Positions 8,232 to 16,425 of a stretch of DNA of 64,000 nt are shown here, one piece after another (positions within the stretch are counted from its first letter, which is position 1; every line of letters begins with the position of its first letter). Origin of the DNA: Erwinia sp. E_sp_B01_1 (GTDB lineage Bacteria; Pseudomonadota; Gammaproteobacteria; Enterobacterales; Enterobacteriaceae); contig NZ_CP142208.1 of NCBI RefSeq assembly GCF_036865545.1, forward strand, positions 620,001 to 684,000. The letters are read 5' to 3'. A program made the translations under genes and the position numbers. Below the pieces are notes generated by a model. The model was not told where the DNA came from and did no database searches. It was given only the letters and a program-made list of their open reading frames with translations.

Positions 8232-9029
8232 TTAACGATAACGCGAAGCAGACTGGCTCAGTGACAGGTCAGGGAGCAGCGCGGCGCGGGCAGTATCGAA
8301 AGCTTCCCAGTTTTCATATTTCTCAAGCGAAGGAATGGTCACGCTTTCGCCCAGCGCCAGGCCGGCCAGGGCAGCATCGACCATGGTTTCCACTTCCATC
8401 ACCATATGGGCAGGGAGCTCGTCGACTGAGCGGCCAGAGCGTTCAAAGATCTCAGTGCGGGTCAGGCCTGGCAACACGGCCTGGACTCGTACACCGTACG
8501 GTTTTAATGAGGCTTCCAGCGAACGGCTGAAGTTCAGGACAAAGGATTTAGTGCCGTTATAGGCGCCATTGCCCATTTCATGCACCAGCCCCAATACGGA
8601 AGCGATGTTGATAAGGGTGCCTGCGCCACGCCCTTTAAAAGCATTGCCCGCAGCCTGAGCCAGACGGGTGGGGGCGAGCACGTTAAGCAGTATCATATTT
8701 TCAACGCTGTCGATGTCGTTTTCCAGGAAGTCACCCGCTACGCTCATCCCGGCATTATTAACCAGTAAGGTGAGGGTGGAGTCCGTCGCCAGCCGTTGTT
8801 CCACACGGCGTAAATCCTCTTTGTTGATCAAATCGGCTGCCAGCACTTCGCTGTGTACGCCATATTCGCTGGAGAGTCTGGAGGCCAGTGCATCCAGTTT
8901 GGTTTGATCGCGTGCTACCAGTAACAGGTCGTAGCCCTGTTCAGCAAGGCGCTGTGCGTATACAGCGCCAATTCCTGCGGATGCACCGGTAATCATTGCA
9001 GTACCTTTCGAAGCTGTTAATGCAGACAT
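8232..9029 (-). CDS. Short-chain dehydrogenase/reductase (SDR), 265 aa
   Basis: This is a classical SDR oxidoreductase with an NAD(P)-binding Rossmann fold. The cofactor motif TGASAGIG is near residue 14, NNAG near 91, and the catalytic YxxxK appears as YNGTK with an upstream Ser in the NIASVLG strand. Substrate cannot be told. Start ATG 9029 follows AGGAGAACCAC on the minus strand. The gene is divergent from a TetR regulator, and the 365-base gap between them holds three related palindromes. The SDR is therefore probably repressed by that TetR protein. Confidence 0.9.
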   Translation of the reverse strand: MSALTASKGTAMITGASAGIGAVYAQRLAEQGYDLLLVARDQTKLDALASRLSSEYGVHSEVLAADLINKEDLRRVEQRLATDSTLTLLVNNAGMSVAGDFLENDIDSVENMILLNVLAPTRLAQAAGNAFKGRGAGTLINIASVLGLVHEMGNGAYNGTKSFVLNFSRSLEASLKPYGVRVQAVLPGLTRTEIFERSGRSVDELPAHMVMEVETMVDAALAGLALGESVTIPSLEKYENWEAFDTARAALLPDLSLSQSASRYR

Positions 9030-9071
9030 GTGGTTCTCCTGACTATGAGGCTGGCGTTCTGAGCCGTTTAA

Positions 9072-9087
9072 ATATGATGGTTATCAT
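9072..9087. promoter_or_regulatory. Probable TetR operator 1 (ATATGATGGTTATCAT)
   Basis: Imperfect palindrome with ATGAT/ATCAT arms, 43 bases upstream of the SDR start. It shares its half-site with operators 2 and 3, which points to binding by the divergent TetR protein. Confidence 0.65.
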
Positions 9088-9102
9088 CTGTGCGTGGGTT
9101 TA

Positions 9103-9120
9103 ATATGATGACCATCATAT
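9103..9120. promoter_or_regulatory. Probable TetR operator 2 (ATATGATG-AC-CATCATAT)
   Basis: Perfect 8-base arms around a 2-base centre, a typical TetR-family operator shape. It has the same half-site as operator 1, whose start lies 31 bases away. Confidence 0.75.
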
Positions 9121-9250
9121 TTGCTGTCAAGCCTCTCTGTTTCGGCGGAAGACATAAGGACTGCATTCAGGCTCATTTCGTAAAAGTGACCTCTCGATAC
9201 ATCATATAGAGATCAATCAGATAGCCATTGAGCATTAGCTCTCACCTTGT

Positions 9251-9286
9251 ATATGACGACTATAATAATTATTATGATAGTCATAT
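9251..9286. promoter_or_regulatory. Probable TetR operator 3, long imperfect palindrome
   Basis: A 36-base inverted repeat begins ATATGACGACTATAAT and ends ATGATAGTCATAT. The right half repeats the ATGAT(A/G)GYCAT core of operators 1 and 2. It lies 109 bases upstream of the TetR start and could mediate autoregulation. Confidence 0.6.
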
Positions 9287-9323
9287 TCTGTCGAAGGCTG
9301 AGGTGGCTTCGACACCTTTTAAG

Positions 9324-9411
9324 GGCACCCTGTCAGAAGTTATTACGCACCCGGCGGCACCCTGTCAGAGGTCAAAGCGCATTCAGGAGGCACCATGTCA
9401 GAACTCATTAC
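9324..9411 (+). repeat. Three imperfect direct repeats around the TetR start codon
   Basis: Units at 9324, 9356 and 9389 share GGCACC(C/A)TGTCAGA followed by (A/G)(G/C)T. The last unit contains the true ATG. The first two have CTG in its place. Spacing is 32 and 33 bases. The first and third units are similar for 23 bases, including the ATTAC end. Confidence 0.7.
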
Positions 9412-9994
9412 CCATAAAGAGCGCACCCGCCAGCGGATCCTTGAGGAAGCCGCAGCCATTATGCGGGTGGTCGGTACGGAAGGAATTGGTGTTGCCGCCT
9501 TGATGAAACGGGTGGGGCTGACGCACGGTGGTTTCTATGCGCACTTTGCTTCGCGCGATGATCTGGTGGCCAACGTTGTCGATCGCATGTTTATTGAGAC
9601 GAGGGAACGACTACAGGCTTATTCTTCTCTGCCTGAAGGGGAAGAGCGCCTTTCCCGTCTGATTGATGTTTACCTTTCTTCTGAAGCACGGAATGCCCCA
9701 GAACAGAGCTGTCCAATGCCTTCTCTGTGTGGGGAGGCGAGCCGTTTGCCGGAAGAGGCCAGAAACCGCTTTACGCTGGGCATTGAGGATATGCACGGCC
9801 TGATCTCCCGTTCACTTAAGGCAATGGGCCAGGAGCGGCCAGAAGCGTTGGCCACCTCGGCGCAGGCCGAGATGATCGGGGCGATGGCGCTGGCCAGAGC
9901 GGTTAAGGATGAGGTTAAGGCAGAGCAGATACTGACGGATTCGCGCAATCAGCTGAAACAGCGTTTGAGGCTTACCGGGGGATCGCATGGCTAA
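9395..9994 (+). CDS. TetR/AcrR family transcriptional regulator, 199 aa
   Basis: The N-terminal helix-turn-helix runs over residues 1-60: RTRQRILEEAAAIMRVVG followed by the recognition helix region VGLTHGGFYAHFASRDDLVA, the strongest TetR signature. The remaining 130 residues are the ligand-binding and dimer domain, with CPMPSLCGEASRLPEEARN resembling regulators of the AcuR/NemR-like group. ATG 9395 follows CAGGAGG. The stop overlaps the start of the AraC gene by 8 bases, so both are co-transcribed. Likely target is the divergent SDR. Confidence 0.9.
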   Translation: MSELITHKERTRQRILEEAAAIMRVVGTEGIGVAALMKRVGLTHGGFYAHFASRDDLVANVVDRMFIETRERLQAYSSLPEGEERLSRLIDVYLSSEARNAPEQSCPMPSLCGEASRLPEEARNRFTLGIEDMHGLISRSLKAMGQERPEALATSAQAEMIGAMALARAVKDEVKAEQILTDSRNQLKQRLRLTGGSHG

Positions 9995-11003
9995 AAAAAC
10001 AGAGGACATCACTCCAGACTCTGAGCATAAGAGGCCCGACTTTGGAGAGAATCCCTCAGAACAGCACCCTGCAGAAAACGCAGACACCCGGACTGAAGCC
10101 CGTCGCCGTAAGATGGCCTCGCTGATTACTCCTCTTGCGCCAAACACTGGCTACACTCAGTCCGCGCTGGAGGATGTGCGTTTCCTGCGTTCTGATATCC
10201 CGCTGGACGAGACGCCGGTTCTCTACGAGCCTTCGATCGTTATCGTCTGCCAGGGACGTAAGCGCGGTTTTCTGGGCGATCGGGAATATATTTATGATGC
10301 ACAACACTGCCTGGTCGTGGCCGTTCCGCTGCCGTTTATCAGCCAGACGGAAGCTTCTGTTGATGAACCTATGCTGGCGGTAGCTCTGCGGCTGGATTTT
10401 AAGGTGCTGGCAGCACTGTTGCTGACCCTAAAATTACCCGTTGTGCGTCACAGTGAACCGATGAGTATGCTCTCTACCCCGCTGGATGATGCGCTGGGCG
10501 ACAGCGTTATCCGGTTGCTGGAAGTTCTCCACTCCCGGCAGGAGACGGAAGTTCTGGGTGCGGGGTTGCTGCGTGAAATCTATTACCGCGTGCTGGTTGG
10601 CGGGCAGGGCGCAACTCTGCGGGCGGCACTGGCGCAGCAGGGATATTTTGCGCAGATCGCACGGGCGCTGCATATTATGCAAAACCGTTTTGCCGAACAT
10701 CTGGAAGTTGCGGATCTGGCTGGCGAGGTGGGAATGAGCGTGGCAACTTTTCATGCGCATTTTAAAACTGTCACTCAAAGCTCGCCGATCCAGTATCTGA
10801 AATCGACCCGTCTGCATCATGCGAGGTTGATGATGGTACGCGGTGGGATGTCGGCAGCCGCAGCCTCGGCTGAAGTGGGCTATGAAAGTCCCTCCCAGTT
10901 CAGCCGTGAGTTTAAGCGCTTCTTTGGCCGCAGCCCGGTGCAGGAAGCCCTCTATATGAAAGAGATCTTAAGGCTGGAGCCGGCACTGGAAATGGCTGGA
11001 TAA
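9987..11003 (+). CDS. AraC family transcriptional regulator, 338 aa
   Basis: Two domains are visible: an AraC_N-type sensor (about residues 55-210, YEPSIVIVCQGRKRGFLGD and a hydrophobic LPFISQTEASVDEPMLA stretch) and two C-terminal helix-turn-helix units (LEVADLAGEVGMSVATFHAHF and VGYESPSQFSREFKRFFG). The N-terminal 40 residues are charged and probably disordered. Homologous AraC proteins often sit beside SDR or aldo-keto reductase genes. The gene overlaps the TetR gene, suggesting coupled translation, and converges on an SDR gene across a shared hairpin. Confidence 0.9.
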   Translation: MAKKTEDITPDSEHKRPDFGENPSEQHPAENADTRTEARRRKMASLITPLAPNTGYTQSALEDVRFLRSDIPLDETPVLYEPSIVIVCQGRKRGFLGDREYIYDAQHCLVVAVPLPFISQTEASVDEPMLAVALRLDFKVLAALLLTLKLPVVRHSEPMSMLSTPLDDALGDSVIRLLEVLHSRQETEVLGAGLLREIYYRVLVGGQGATLRAALAQQGYFAQIARALHIMQNRFAEHLEVADLAGEVGMSVATFHAHFKTVTQSSPIQYLKSTRLHHARLMMVRGGMSAAAASAEVGYESPSQFSREFKRFFGRSPVQEALYMKEILRLEPALEMAG

Positions 11004-11067
11004 CCGTATGAATTAGTCAGGTGATGCCGGGTACTGCAAAAGTAATCCATCACTGAATCTGCGCCGC

Positions 11068-11114
11068 GCCGGGTAAATCAGCTTTGTTATATAACCAGGT
11101 CTGATTTACCCGGC
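11068..11114. terminator. Hairpin between convergent araC-type and SDR genes
   Basis: A 14-base perfect inverted repeat (GCCGGGTAAATCAG at 11068 and its complement ending at 11114) with a 19-base loop lies in the 115-base gap between two convergent stops. There is no T-run, so it may act as a bidirectional terminator or mRNA end protector. Confidence 0.6.
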
Positions 11115-11118
11115 CCCC

Positions 11119-11850
11119 TCAGTAAGGACTCGCCACAGGCCGGACAACGATCTCACTGACATCGACATCCGCAGGCTGTTCGATGGCATAAACGATGGCA
11201 CGGGCGATCGCCTCCGGTTCAAGAGCAACACGACGGAAAGATTTCATCGCTTCCCTGGCGGAATCATCACTGATGGTGTCAGCCAGTTCAGAGGTCACCA
11301 CACCGGGCGAAACTACCGTTACCCGCAATTTATCCGTTTCCTGACGCAGCCCGTCAGACAGCGCACGAACCGCATATTTAGTCGCGCAGTAGACTGCGGC
11401 GGTAGGGGATACCGCATGGCCGCCAATCGAAGAGACATTAATGATGTGGCCATGCTGCTGCCGTTCCATCAGCGGCTGCGCAGCGGCGATGCCGTACAGC
11501 ACGCCCCGGATATTCACATCAATCATCCGGTCCCATTCCGTGACTTTACGGGCAGACAAAGGCGAAAGCGGCATCACCCCGGCATTATTGATTAGCACAT
11601 CCAGCCCACCAAAATGCGATGTTGCCTCTTCCACAAAGGCTTCCATCTCCGTCAGTTGGGTCACATCCAGCGAGCGAAAGTGCGCTTCGCCGCCAGCCGC
11701 ACGGATCTCTGCAACCAGCGTTTCGAGACGTTCTGTTCTGCGGGCACCCAGCATAACGCGGGCACCTTTGGCGGCCAGCAGGCGGGCCGTTGCTTCGCCA
11801 ATGCCACTGCTGGCACCGGTGATGGCGACAATTTTATTCAGTTCAGACAC
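11119..11850 (-). CDS. Short-chain dehydrogenase/reductase, 243 aa
   Basis: A classical SDR with TGASSGIG near residue 10, NNAGV near 85 and the active site SS...YCATK (Tyr-xxx-Lys) near 150, similar to YdfG-like and general NADP-dependent oxidoreductases. I chose GTG 11850 over the ATG at 11886 because AAGGAG sits six bases before the GTG and the Rossmann fold begins at once (SELNKIVAITGASSGIG). The upstream 12 codons have no ribosome site. Substrate unknown. Confidence 0.9.
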   Translation of the reverse strand: MSELNKIVAITGASSGIGEATARLLAAKGARVMLGARRTERLETLVAEIRAAGGEAHFRSLDVTQLTEMEAFVEEATSHFGGLDVLINNAGVMPLSPLSARKVTEWDRMIDVNIRGVLYGIAAAQPLMERQQHGHIINVSSIGGHAVSPTAAVYCATKYAVRALSDGLRQETDKLRVTVVSPGVVTSELADTISDDSAREAMKSFRRVALEPEAIARAIVYAIEQPADVDVSEIVVRPVASPY

Positions 11851-12061
11851 GGGACACTCCTTCAGGGGATTCGCTGAACGGCACATCCGCCAGCGAGTTC
11901 CAGCCTAACGCTCCTGTGCTCCACTGCGAATATCCAGGACTCTGGCAGACTTGCCTGTTTCTCTGAGATTGACACAGTGGCTGAATATGCCCGTTTTCTG
12001 TCTGGTTTCTCTCTGAAATGCCAGCCGTTTTGCAACGAGGATTCACTCTGAGATGGGCCAG

Positions 12062-12877
12062 TCAGGCAGTGATATCGGTGGAAAAGGCGATCTCCTTTTG
12101 CGCCTCCAGAGCTGCAAGGCGTTCCGTCAGGGCGGCGTGAACCAGCGTGTAAGCATCGCTTCCCAGCGTCAGCCTTCGCGGGGCGGGGTGACGATCGACA
12201 GAGGCGATCATCGCCTGCACCATCTTCTTCGCATCCCCCACGTTCGGCTAGTTCTCCAGCAGTTTCCGGATCCCGGTATTTTCATAAGCGGGCAGAGGAT
12301 CGGCCATTACCAGGCCTCATGTGAAGTCCGTCTGCGCGGTGCCTGGCTCAACCAGAGTGAAGTCGATATTGAACTCAGCCACTTCCTGAGCCACCGCTTC
12401 AACAAAGCCTTCCATAGCGAATTTGCTGGTGTGATAAAGGCTTAATCCAGGGAAGGTCACCTGGCCTCCCATTGAGGAGAGTTGCAGGATACGTCCCCCA
12501 CCTTGCCGCCGGAGATGAGGTAACGCTGCGCGGATCACATTGATTGAGCCGAGCACATTGGTGTTGATCTGGCGGACTATCTGCTCGTCAGAAAGCTCTT
12601 CCGCCGCGCCGGCCAGGCCATAACCGGCATTGCTGACTACCACATCAATCTGCCCCAGTTCAGTAAAGGCGCTGTCGATGACCCGCCTTACGTCATCCAC
12701 CCCGGTCACGTCCAGCTTTGCCAGCCAGAGCCGGTCGCCATAGCCAGCCTTGAGGCTTTGTAACACATCGGGTTTACGTAAGGTGGCCGCGACTCTGTCG
12801 CCACGTTCGAGCAGGCGTTCTGTCATTTCAAGGCCGAAGCCGGAAGAAGTGCCGGTGATAAACCAGGTTCTGGACAT
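12062..12877 (-). pseudogene. SDR pseudogene with two in-frame nonsense codons
   Basis: The frame from ATG 12877 encodes a typical SDR (TGTSSGFGLEMTERLLERGD, SNAGYG, and a YHTSK active site) but stops at TGA 12319-12317 after 186 residues (EPGTAQTDFT). Reading on in the same frame gives GLVMADPLPAYENTGIRKLLEN, a TAG at 12250-12248, then PNVGDAKKMVQAMIASVD and onward to TGA 12064-12062. The full 271-residue product has the normal length and C-terminal pattern of this SDR subfamily, so two point mutations rather than indels broke it. The first 186 residues include the catalytic site, so some folded product is possible but unlikely to work. Confidence 0.85.
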
Positions 12878-12969
12878 AGTGTTTCTCCTCGGGAATGTCA
12901 GGAAAGCTTACGCCCGGCAGATTGATGCTACTATCCACCTAATCCTGCATGAGTTGGTGAAAATAACCC

Positions 12970-13827
12970 ATGAATCACGAGCCTGATTTAGCCTCCCTGA
13001 AAGCTTTTGTGCTGATTGCTACCCGCCGCAGCTTTCGCAAAGCCGCCGATGAATTGGGCCTGTCCCCCTCCACGCTGAGTCATATGATGCGGAGTCTGGA
13101 AGCGGGAATGGCCGTGCGCCTGCTGCACCGCACTACCCGTAGCGTCTCGACCACGGAAGCCGGAGAGCAGCTTCTCACTAAACTGCTTCCCGTTTTTCAC
13201 GGGCTGGAAAATGCATTGAGTTCGGTGGAAGCGTTCCGGCAAAAGCCAGCGGGAAACCTGAGGATCAACGCCAGCGAAAGTGCCGCCCGGCAGCTTTTGC
13301 AGCAGATTATCCCGACATTCTTATCCCGCAATCCCGGTATTTCCCTGGATCTCGTGACTGAGGGAAGACTGATTGATATCGTCAGCGAGCAGTTTGATGC
13401 CGGTGTGCGCCTGCTTGAAAATGTCCCACAGGATATGATCGCCGTACCTTTTGGTGGCGAAATGCGGTTTATTGCCGTTGCTTCACCTGATTACCTGAAA
13501 CTGCATGGCAAGCCAGAGACGCCAGAGGATCTTGTGCGGCATAAGTGCATTCGTTTTCGCCTGCCCAGTGGCAAACTTTATCGCTGGGAGTTCTCGCGCC
13601 GGGGCGTGGAGCATCATGTTGATGTGCAGGGAGCGCTGATGCTGGATCATCTGGAACTGATGGCAGAATCCGCTGCAGCAGGGCTGGGTATCGCCTACCT
13701 GCCTGACAGCGTAGCCCGGCCCTGGCTAAGAGAGGGCGAGCTGCAAACCCTGCTTGATGAGTGGAGCCCCCCACGCCGGGACTGGCGCTCTATTATCCGG
13801 GGCACAGACACGTTCCGGCAACGCTGA
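12970..13827 (+). CDS. LysR family transcriptional regulator with frameshifted C-terminus
   Basis: The N-terminal winged helix-turn-helix (LKAFVLIATRRSFRKAADEL, SPSTLSHMMRSLEAGM) and the LysR substrate domain (residues 90-270) are intact. After ...LLDEWSPP the frame becomes RRDWRSIIRG and ends at 13827. The +1 frame from the same point reads TPGLALYYPGHRHVP then ATLRAFIDLLKSA and stops at 13859, the usual end of this LysR group. One extra base in the C-run 13767-13772 would restore it. The gene is divergent from the broken SDR and probably controlled it. Confidence 0.85.
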   Translation: MNHEPDLASLKAFVLIATRRSFRKAADELGLSPSTLSHMMRSLEAGMAVRLLHRTTRSVSTTEAGEQLLTKLLPVFHGLENALSSVEAFRQKPAGNLRINASESAARQLLQQIIPTFLSRNPGISLDLVTEGRLIDIVSEQFDAGVRLLENVPQDMIAVPFGGEMRFIAVASPDYLKLHGKPETPEDLVRHKCIRFRLPSGKLYRWEFSRRGVEHHVDVQGALMLDHLELMAESAAAGLGIAYLPDSVARPWLREGELQTLLDEWSPPRRDWRSIIRGTDTFRQR

Positions 13828-13855
13828 GAGCTTTTATCGATCTCCTGAAGTCCGC

Positions 13856-14425
13856 CTAAGCCACACCGGGAGGAATAACGGGAGGATGATAGATAGCACT
13901 GCTCCAGTGGCGGCTGCTGGCATGTTTTTCGGCCATCCAGCCCTGCTTACGCAGATGGCGGGCGATCATCTTATTCATGATGCCATGCCCCAGCAGCAGG
14001 ACGTTACCCTGGTCTGACAGGTCAATCAGTCGCTGAGCAGCCAGACAGGCTCGCTGTTCTGCCTCCCTGAAAGATTCTACCGAGCCTGCATAACCGCAAA
14101 GCCACATCAGCCGCAACAGTGAGAGCCATAGCGAAGGAGGAAGATGTGGCCAGGCCATGGACATTGCAGGGAGGGAGACTTCGCTGAAGAGATCGTCCAC
14201 GCAGGCTGGCACCAGCCCCAGCTTTTCCAGCGAAGAGCGGGCCCGGGGAAGGGGGCTGGTCACCACATAATCTGCCATAGCCGCTACCCGCACGCTTTTC
14301 TCAGGCGGCCCATCCTGCACGTTCGACAAATCATAGGCCTCACACCATTCCGTCATAGCCAGCGCGGGCAGACGTCCTCCCACCTGATGGTCGGGTTTGC
14401 CGTGGCGCATCAGAATTATGGTCAT
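13856..14425 (-). CDS. Histidine phosphatase family protein, 189 aa
   Basis: A phosphoglycerate-mutase-like fold: the catalytic LMRHGKP is at the N-terminus, SPLPRAR near residue 55 (second arginine) and LLGHGIMNKM near 150 (second histidine). ATG 14425 follows GGGGAGAGGC, and the RHG motif then starts eight residues in, as in the family; the longer frame to 14539 has no ribosome site. Substrate unknown, possibly a sugar or nucleoside phosphate. Its stop overlaps the restored end of the LysR gene by four bases. Confidence 0.85.
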   Translation of the reverse strand: MTIILMRHGKPDHQVGGRLPALAMTEWCEAYDLSNVQDGPPEKSVRVAAMADYVVTSPLPRARSSLEKLGLVPACVDDLFSEVSLPAMSMAWPHLPPSLWLSLLRLMWLCGYAGSVESFREAEQRACLAAQRLIDLSDQGNVLLLGHGIMNKMIARHLRKQGWMAEKHASSRHWSSAIYHPPVIPPGVA

Positions 14426-14728
14426 TGCCTCTCCCCGGATGAGTTTTATCAAGAGTAAGCTGTCAGCTTTCTTAAGACAAATCATCGGCCAGTTTTTAAG
14501 ATTTGACCGCGCAGCAGATTCGTCATGTTGCTGAAACAAAAGGCTGTTTAGATGAGTCCGCGATAAGCTGAGTGAAATAACATCATTACTGAAGTGAAAA
14601 CGCTGTATTAGTGGTAAATAATAAGCATCAATAAAGTTATTAAAGATTAATTTACTGTTTTTAAAGGTTAAATTAATAATTGAGCTGCCTGAACTGTGAA
14701 GTATATCTAATTTATTTCACTCATGCTG

Positions 14729-14756
14729 TTGCATTATCTACGCGCGTAGATACAAT
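14729..14756 (+). promoter_or_regulatory. Promoter of the MHS transporter with a LacI-type operator in the spacer
   Basis: TTGCAT (14729-14734) and TACAAT (14751-14756) are 16 bases apart. The spacer and first -10 bases form a perfect 18-base palindrome, TATCTACGCGCGTAGATA (14735-14752), centred on CG like LacI/GalR-family operators. The transcript would have a 235-base leader before ATG 14998. The LacI gene two genes downstream is the obvious partner. The rest of the 570-base gap is AT-rich with no coding frame seen. Confidence 0.7.
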
Positions 14757-14997
14757 AGGCCCGTTGTAAAAATTCACGGTGCCTGATGCTTATCTGCCCG
14801 GTGAAGGTCACTTTGTTTCACGTTAATAATGCGACTGGTTATTAAAACCGGCGGACGGGAAACGAATAAAACACTCCACACCAGGGAACCTGTTTCTGAC
14901 CTCACTATGGCTTAGCAAAAGAGCGTCCTCGCTGGCGAATTTTCCCGAACGACATCGCCAGGGAAGGCAAAACAGTATCTGTACATCAGGGATTTTT

Positions 14998-16377
14998 ATG
15001 TCAACTCTTCAAAGCACTCAGCAAGGGGCTGCATCTTCTGCCGCCGACGATCGTCTGACCACCCCGGAAGGGCGCAAAGATTTCTGGCGGGCAACCGTCT
15101 CATGCTGGCTTGGCACAGCGATGGAGTATGCGGATTTTGCACTCTATGGTCTGGCTGCCGGTATTATCTTTGGCGATGTCTTCTTCCCGGAAGCCACTCC
15201 CACCATGGCACTGCTTTCTACTTTTGCTACCTGGTCCGTGGGCTTTATTGCCCGACCTATCGGCGCGCTGTTTTTTGGCTGGCTGGGCGATCGTAAAGGA
15301 CGCAAGGTAGTGATGGTCTCCACCATTATCCTGATGGGGGCTTCCACCACATTAATCGGCTTTATTCCCAGCTATGCGTCGATCGGCGTATGGGCACCGG
15401 CTTGTCTGGTGGTGCTCAGGTTCAGTCAGGGCTTTGGGGCAGGAGCAGAGTTGTCGGGGGGCACGGTGATGCTGGGGGAATACGCTCCGGCAGAAAAACG
15501 TGGCCTGGTGTCGTCGATTATTGCTCTGGGGTCAAACAGCGGCACGCTGGTGGCTTCGCTGGTGTGGCTGGCAGTGGTGCAGATGGATCAGCAGCAGTTG
15601 CAGGAGTGGGGCTGGCGTATTCCGTTCCTGTGCAGCTCACTGATAGCGATAGTGGCGTTGTGGATCCGTCGTCATCTAAAAGAAACCCCGGTGTTTGAAC
15701 GTAAACAGGCTGAAGTGCTGGCCGCGCGTGAAACCACGCTGGCGGCGCAGCCGGTCGATGGTCGCAGCTTCTGGCAGCGCAGCCGTTCTTTCCTGGTGAT
15801 GGTTGGTCTGCGCATTGGTGAAAACGGCCCCTCTTATCTGGCCCAGGGTTTTATCATCGGCTATGTGGTGAAAGTGCTGGCGGTTGATAAATCTGTTGCC
15901 ACCACCGCCGTCTTTATCGCTTCCCTGCTTGGCTTCCTGATCATCCCCTTTGCTGGCTGGCTTTCGGATCGCTTTGGCCGGCGGATTACCTACCGATGCT
16001 TCTGCCTGCTGTTGATTCTGTATGCCTTCCCGGCCTTTATGCTGCTGGACTCACGCGAGCCGGTGATTGTGATTTCCACCATTGTAGTGGGGATGGGGCT
16101 GGCTTCGCTGGGCATCTTCGGGGTTCAGGCGGCCTGGGGCGTGGAGATGTTCGGCGTGAATCATCGCTACACTAAAATGGCGACGGCGAAAGAGCTGGGA
16201 TCGATTCTTTCTGGCGGTACGGCGCCGCTGGTTGCTGCTGCGCTGTTGTCATGGACCGGTCACTGGTGGCCGATCGCCACCTATTTTGCGGTTATGGCGG
16301 CCATTGGCTTCCTGACCACTTTTGTTGCTCCGGAAACCCGAGGGCGAGATTTGAATGCTCCTGAAGACGCGATCTGA
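14998..16377 (+). CDS. MHS-family major facilitator transporter, 459 aa
   Basis: A 12-helix inner-membrane symporter of the metabolite:H+ symporter group (ShiA/KgtP/ProP relatives). Landmarks are ATVSCWLGTAMEYADFALYG at the first helix, ARPIGALFFGWLGDRKGRK (the A-motif loop between helices 2 and 3), RFSQGFGAGAELSGG, and FAGWLSDRFGRR for the second half. The substrate is not certain. Its operon mates are a LacI regulator and a nucleoside hydrolase, so a nucleoside or related ribosylated compound is the best guess. A ribosome site (CAGGGATT) precedes ATG 14998. Confidence 0.9.
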   Translation: MSTLQSTQQGAASSAADDRLTTPEGRKDFWRATVSCWLGTAMEYADFALYGLAAGIIFGDVFFPEATPTMALLSTFATWSVGFIARPIGALFFGWLGDRKGRKVVMVSTIILMGASTTLIGFIPSYASIGVWAPACLVVLRFSQGFGAGAELSGGTVMLGEYAPAEKRGLVSSIIALGSNSGTLVASLVWLAVVQMDQQQLQEWGWRIPFLCSSLIAIVALWIRRHLKETPVFERKQAEVLAARETTLAAQPVDGRSFWQRSRSFLVMVGLRIGENGPSYLAQGFIIGYVVKVLAVDKSVATTAVFIASLLGFLIIPFAGWLSDRFGRRITYRCFCLLLILYAFPAFMLLDSREPVIVISTIVVGMGLASLGIFGVQAAWGVEMFGVNHRYTKMATAKELGSILSGGTAPLVAAALLSWTGHWWPIATYFAVMAAIGFLTTFVAPETRGRDLNAPEDAI

Positions 16378-16387
16378 CGGGACTAAG

Positions 16388-16408
16388 GCAGCCCGCTGAG
16401 CGGGCTGC
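16388..16408 (+). terminator. Intergenic hairpin between transporter and lacI-type gene
   Basis: GCAGCCCGCT and AGCGGGCTGC form a strong stem in the 48-base gap. No T-run follows, so partial termination or mRNA end protection is more likely than full termination. Confidence 0.5.
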
Positions 16409-16425
16409 GGTAACAAGGCGGAATA

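Noticed and set aside
8261..8907. Plus-strand frames opposite the first SDR gene
   Set aside because: Short overlapping frames antisense to an intact SDR with complete motifs; no start signals.
12053..12445. Plus-strand 130-residue frame beside the SDR pseudogene
   Set aside because: The minus strand of the same bases continues the SDR protein sequence, which explains the region better.
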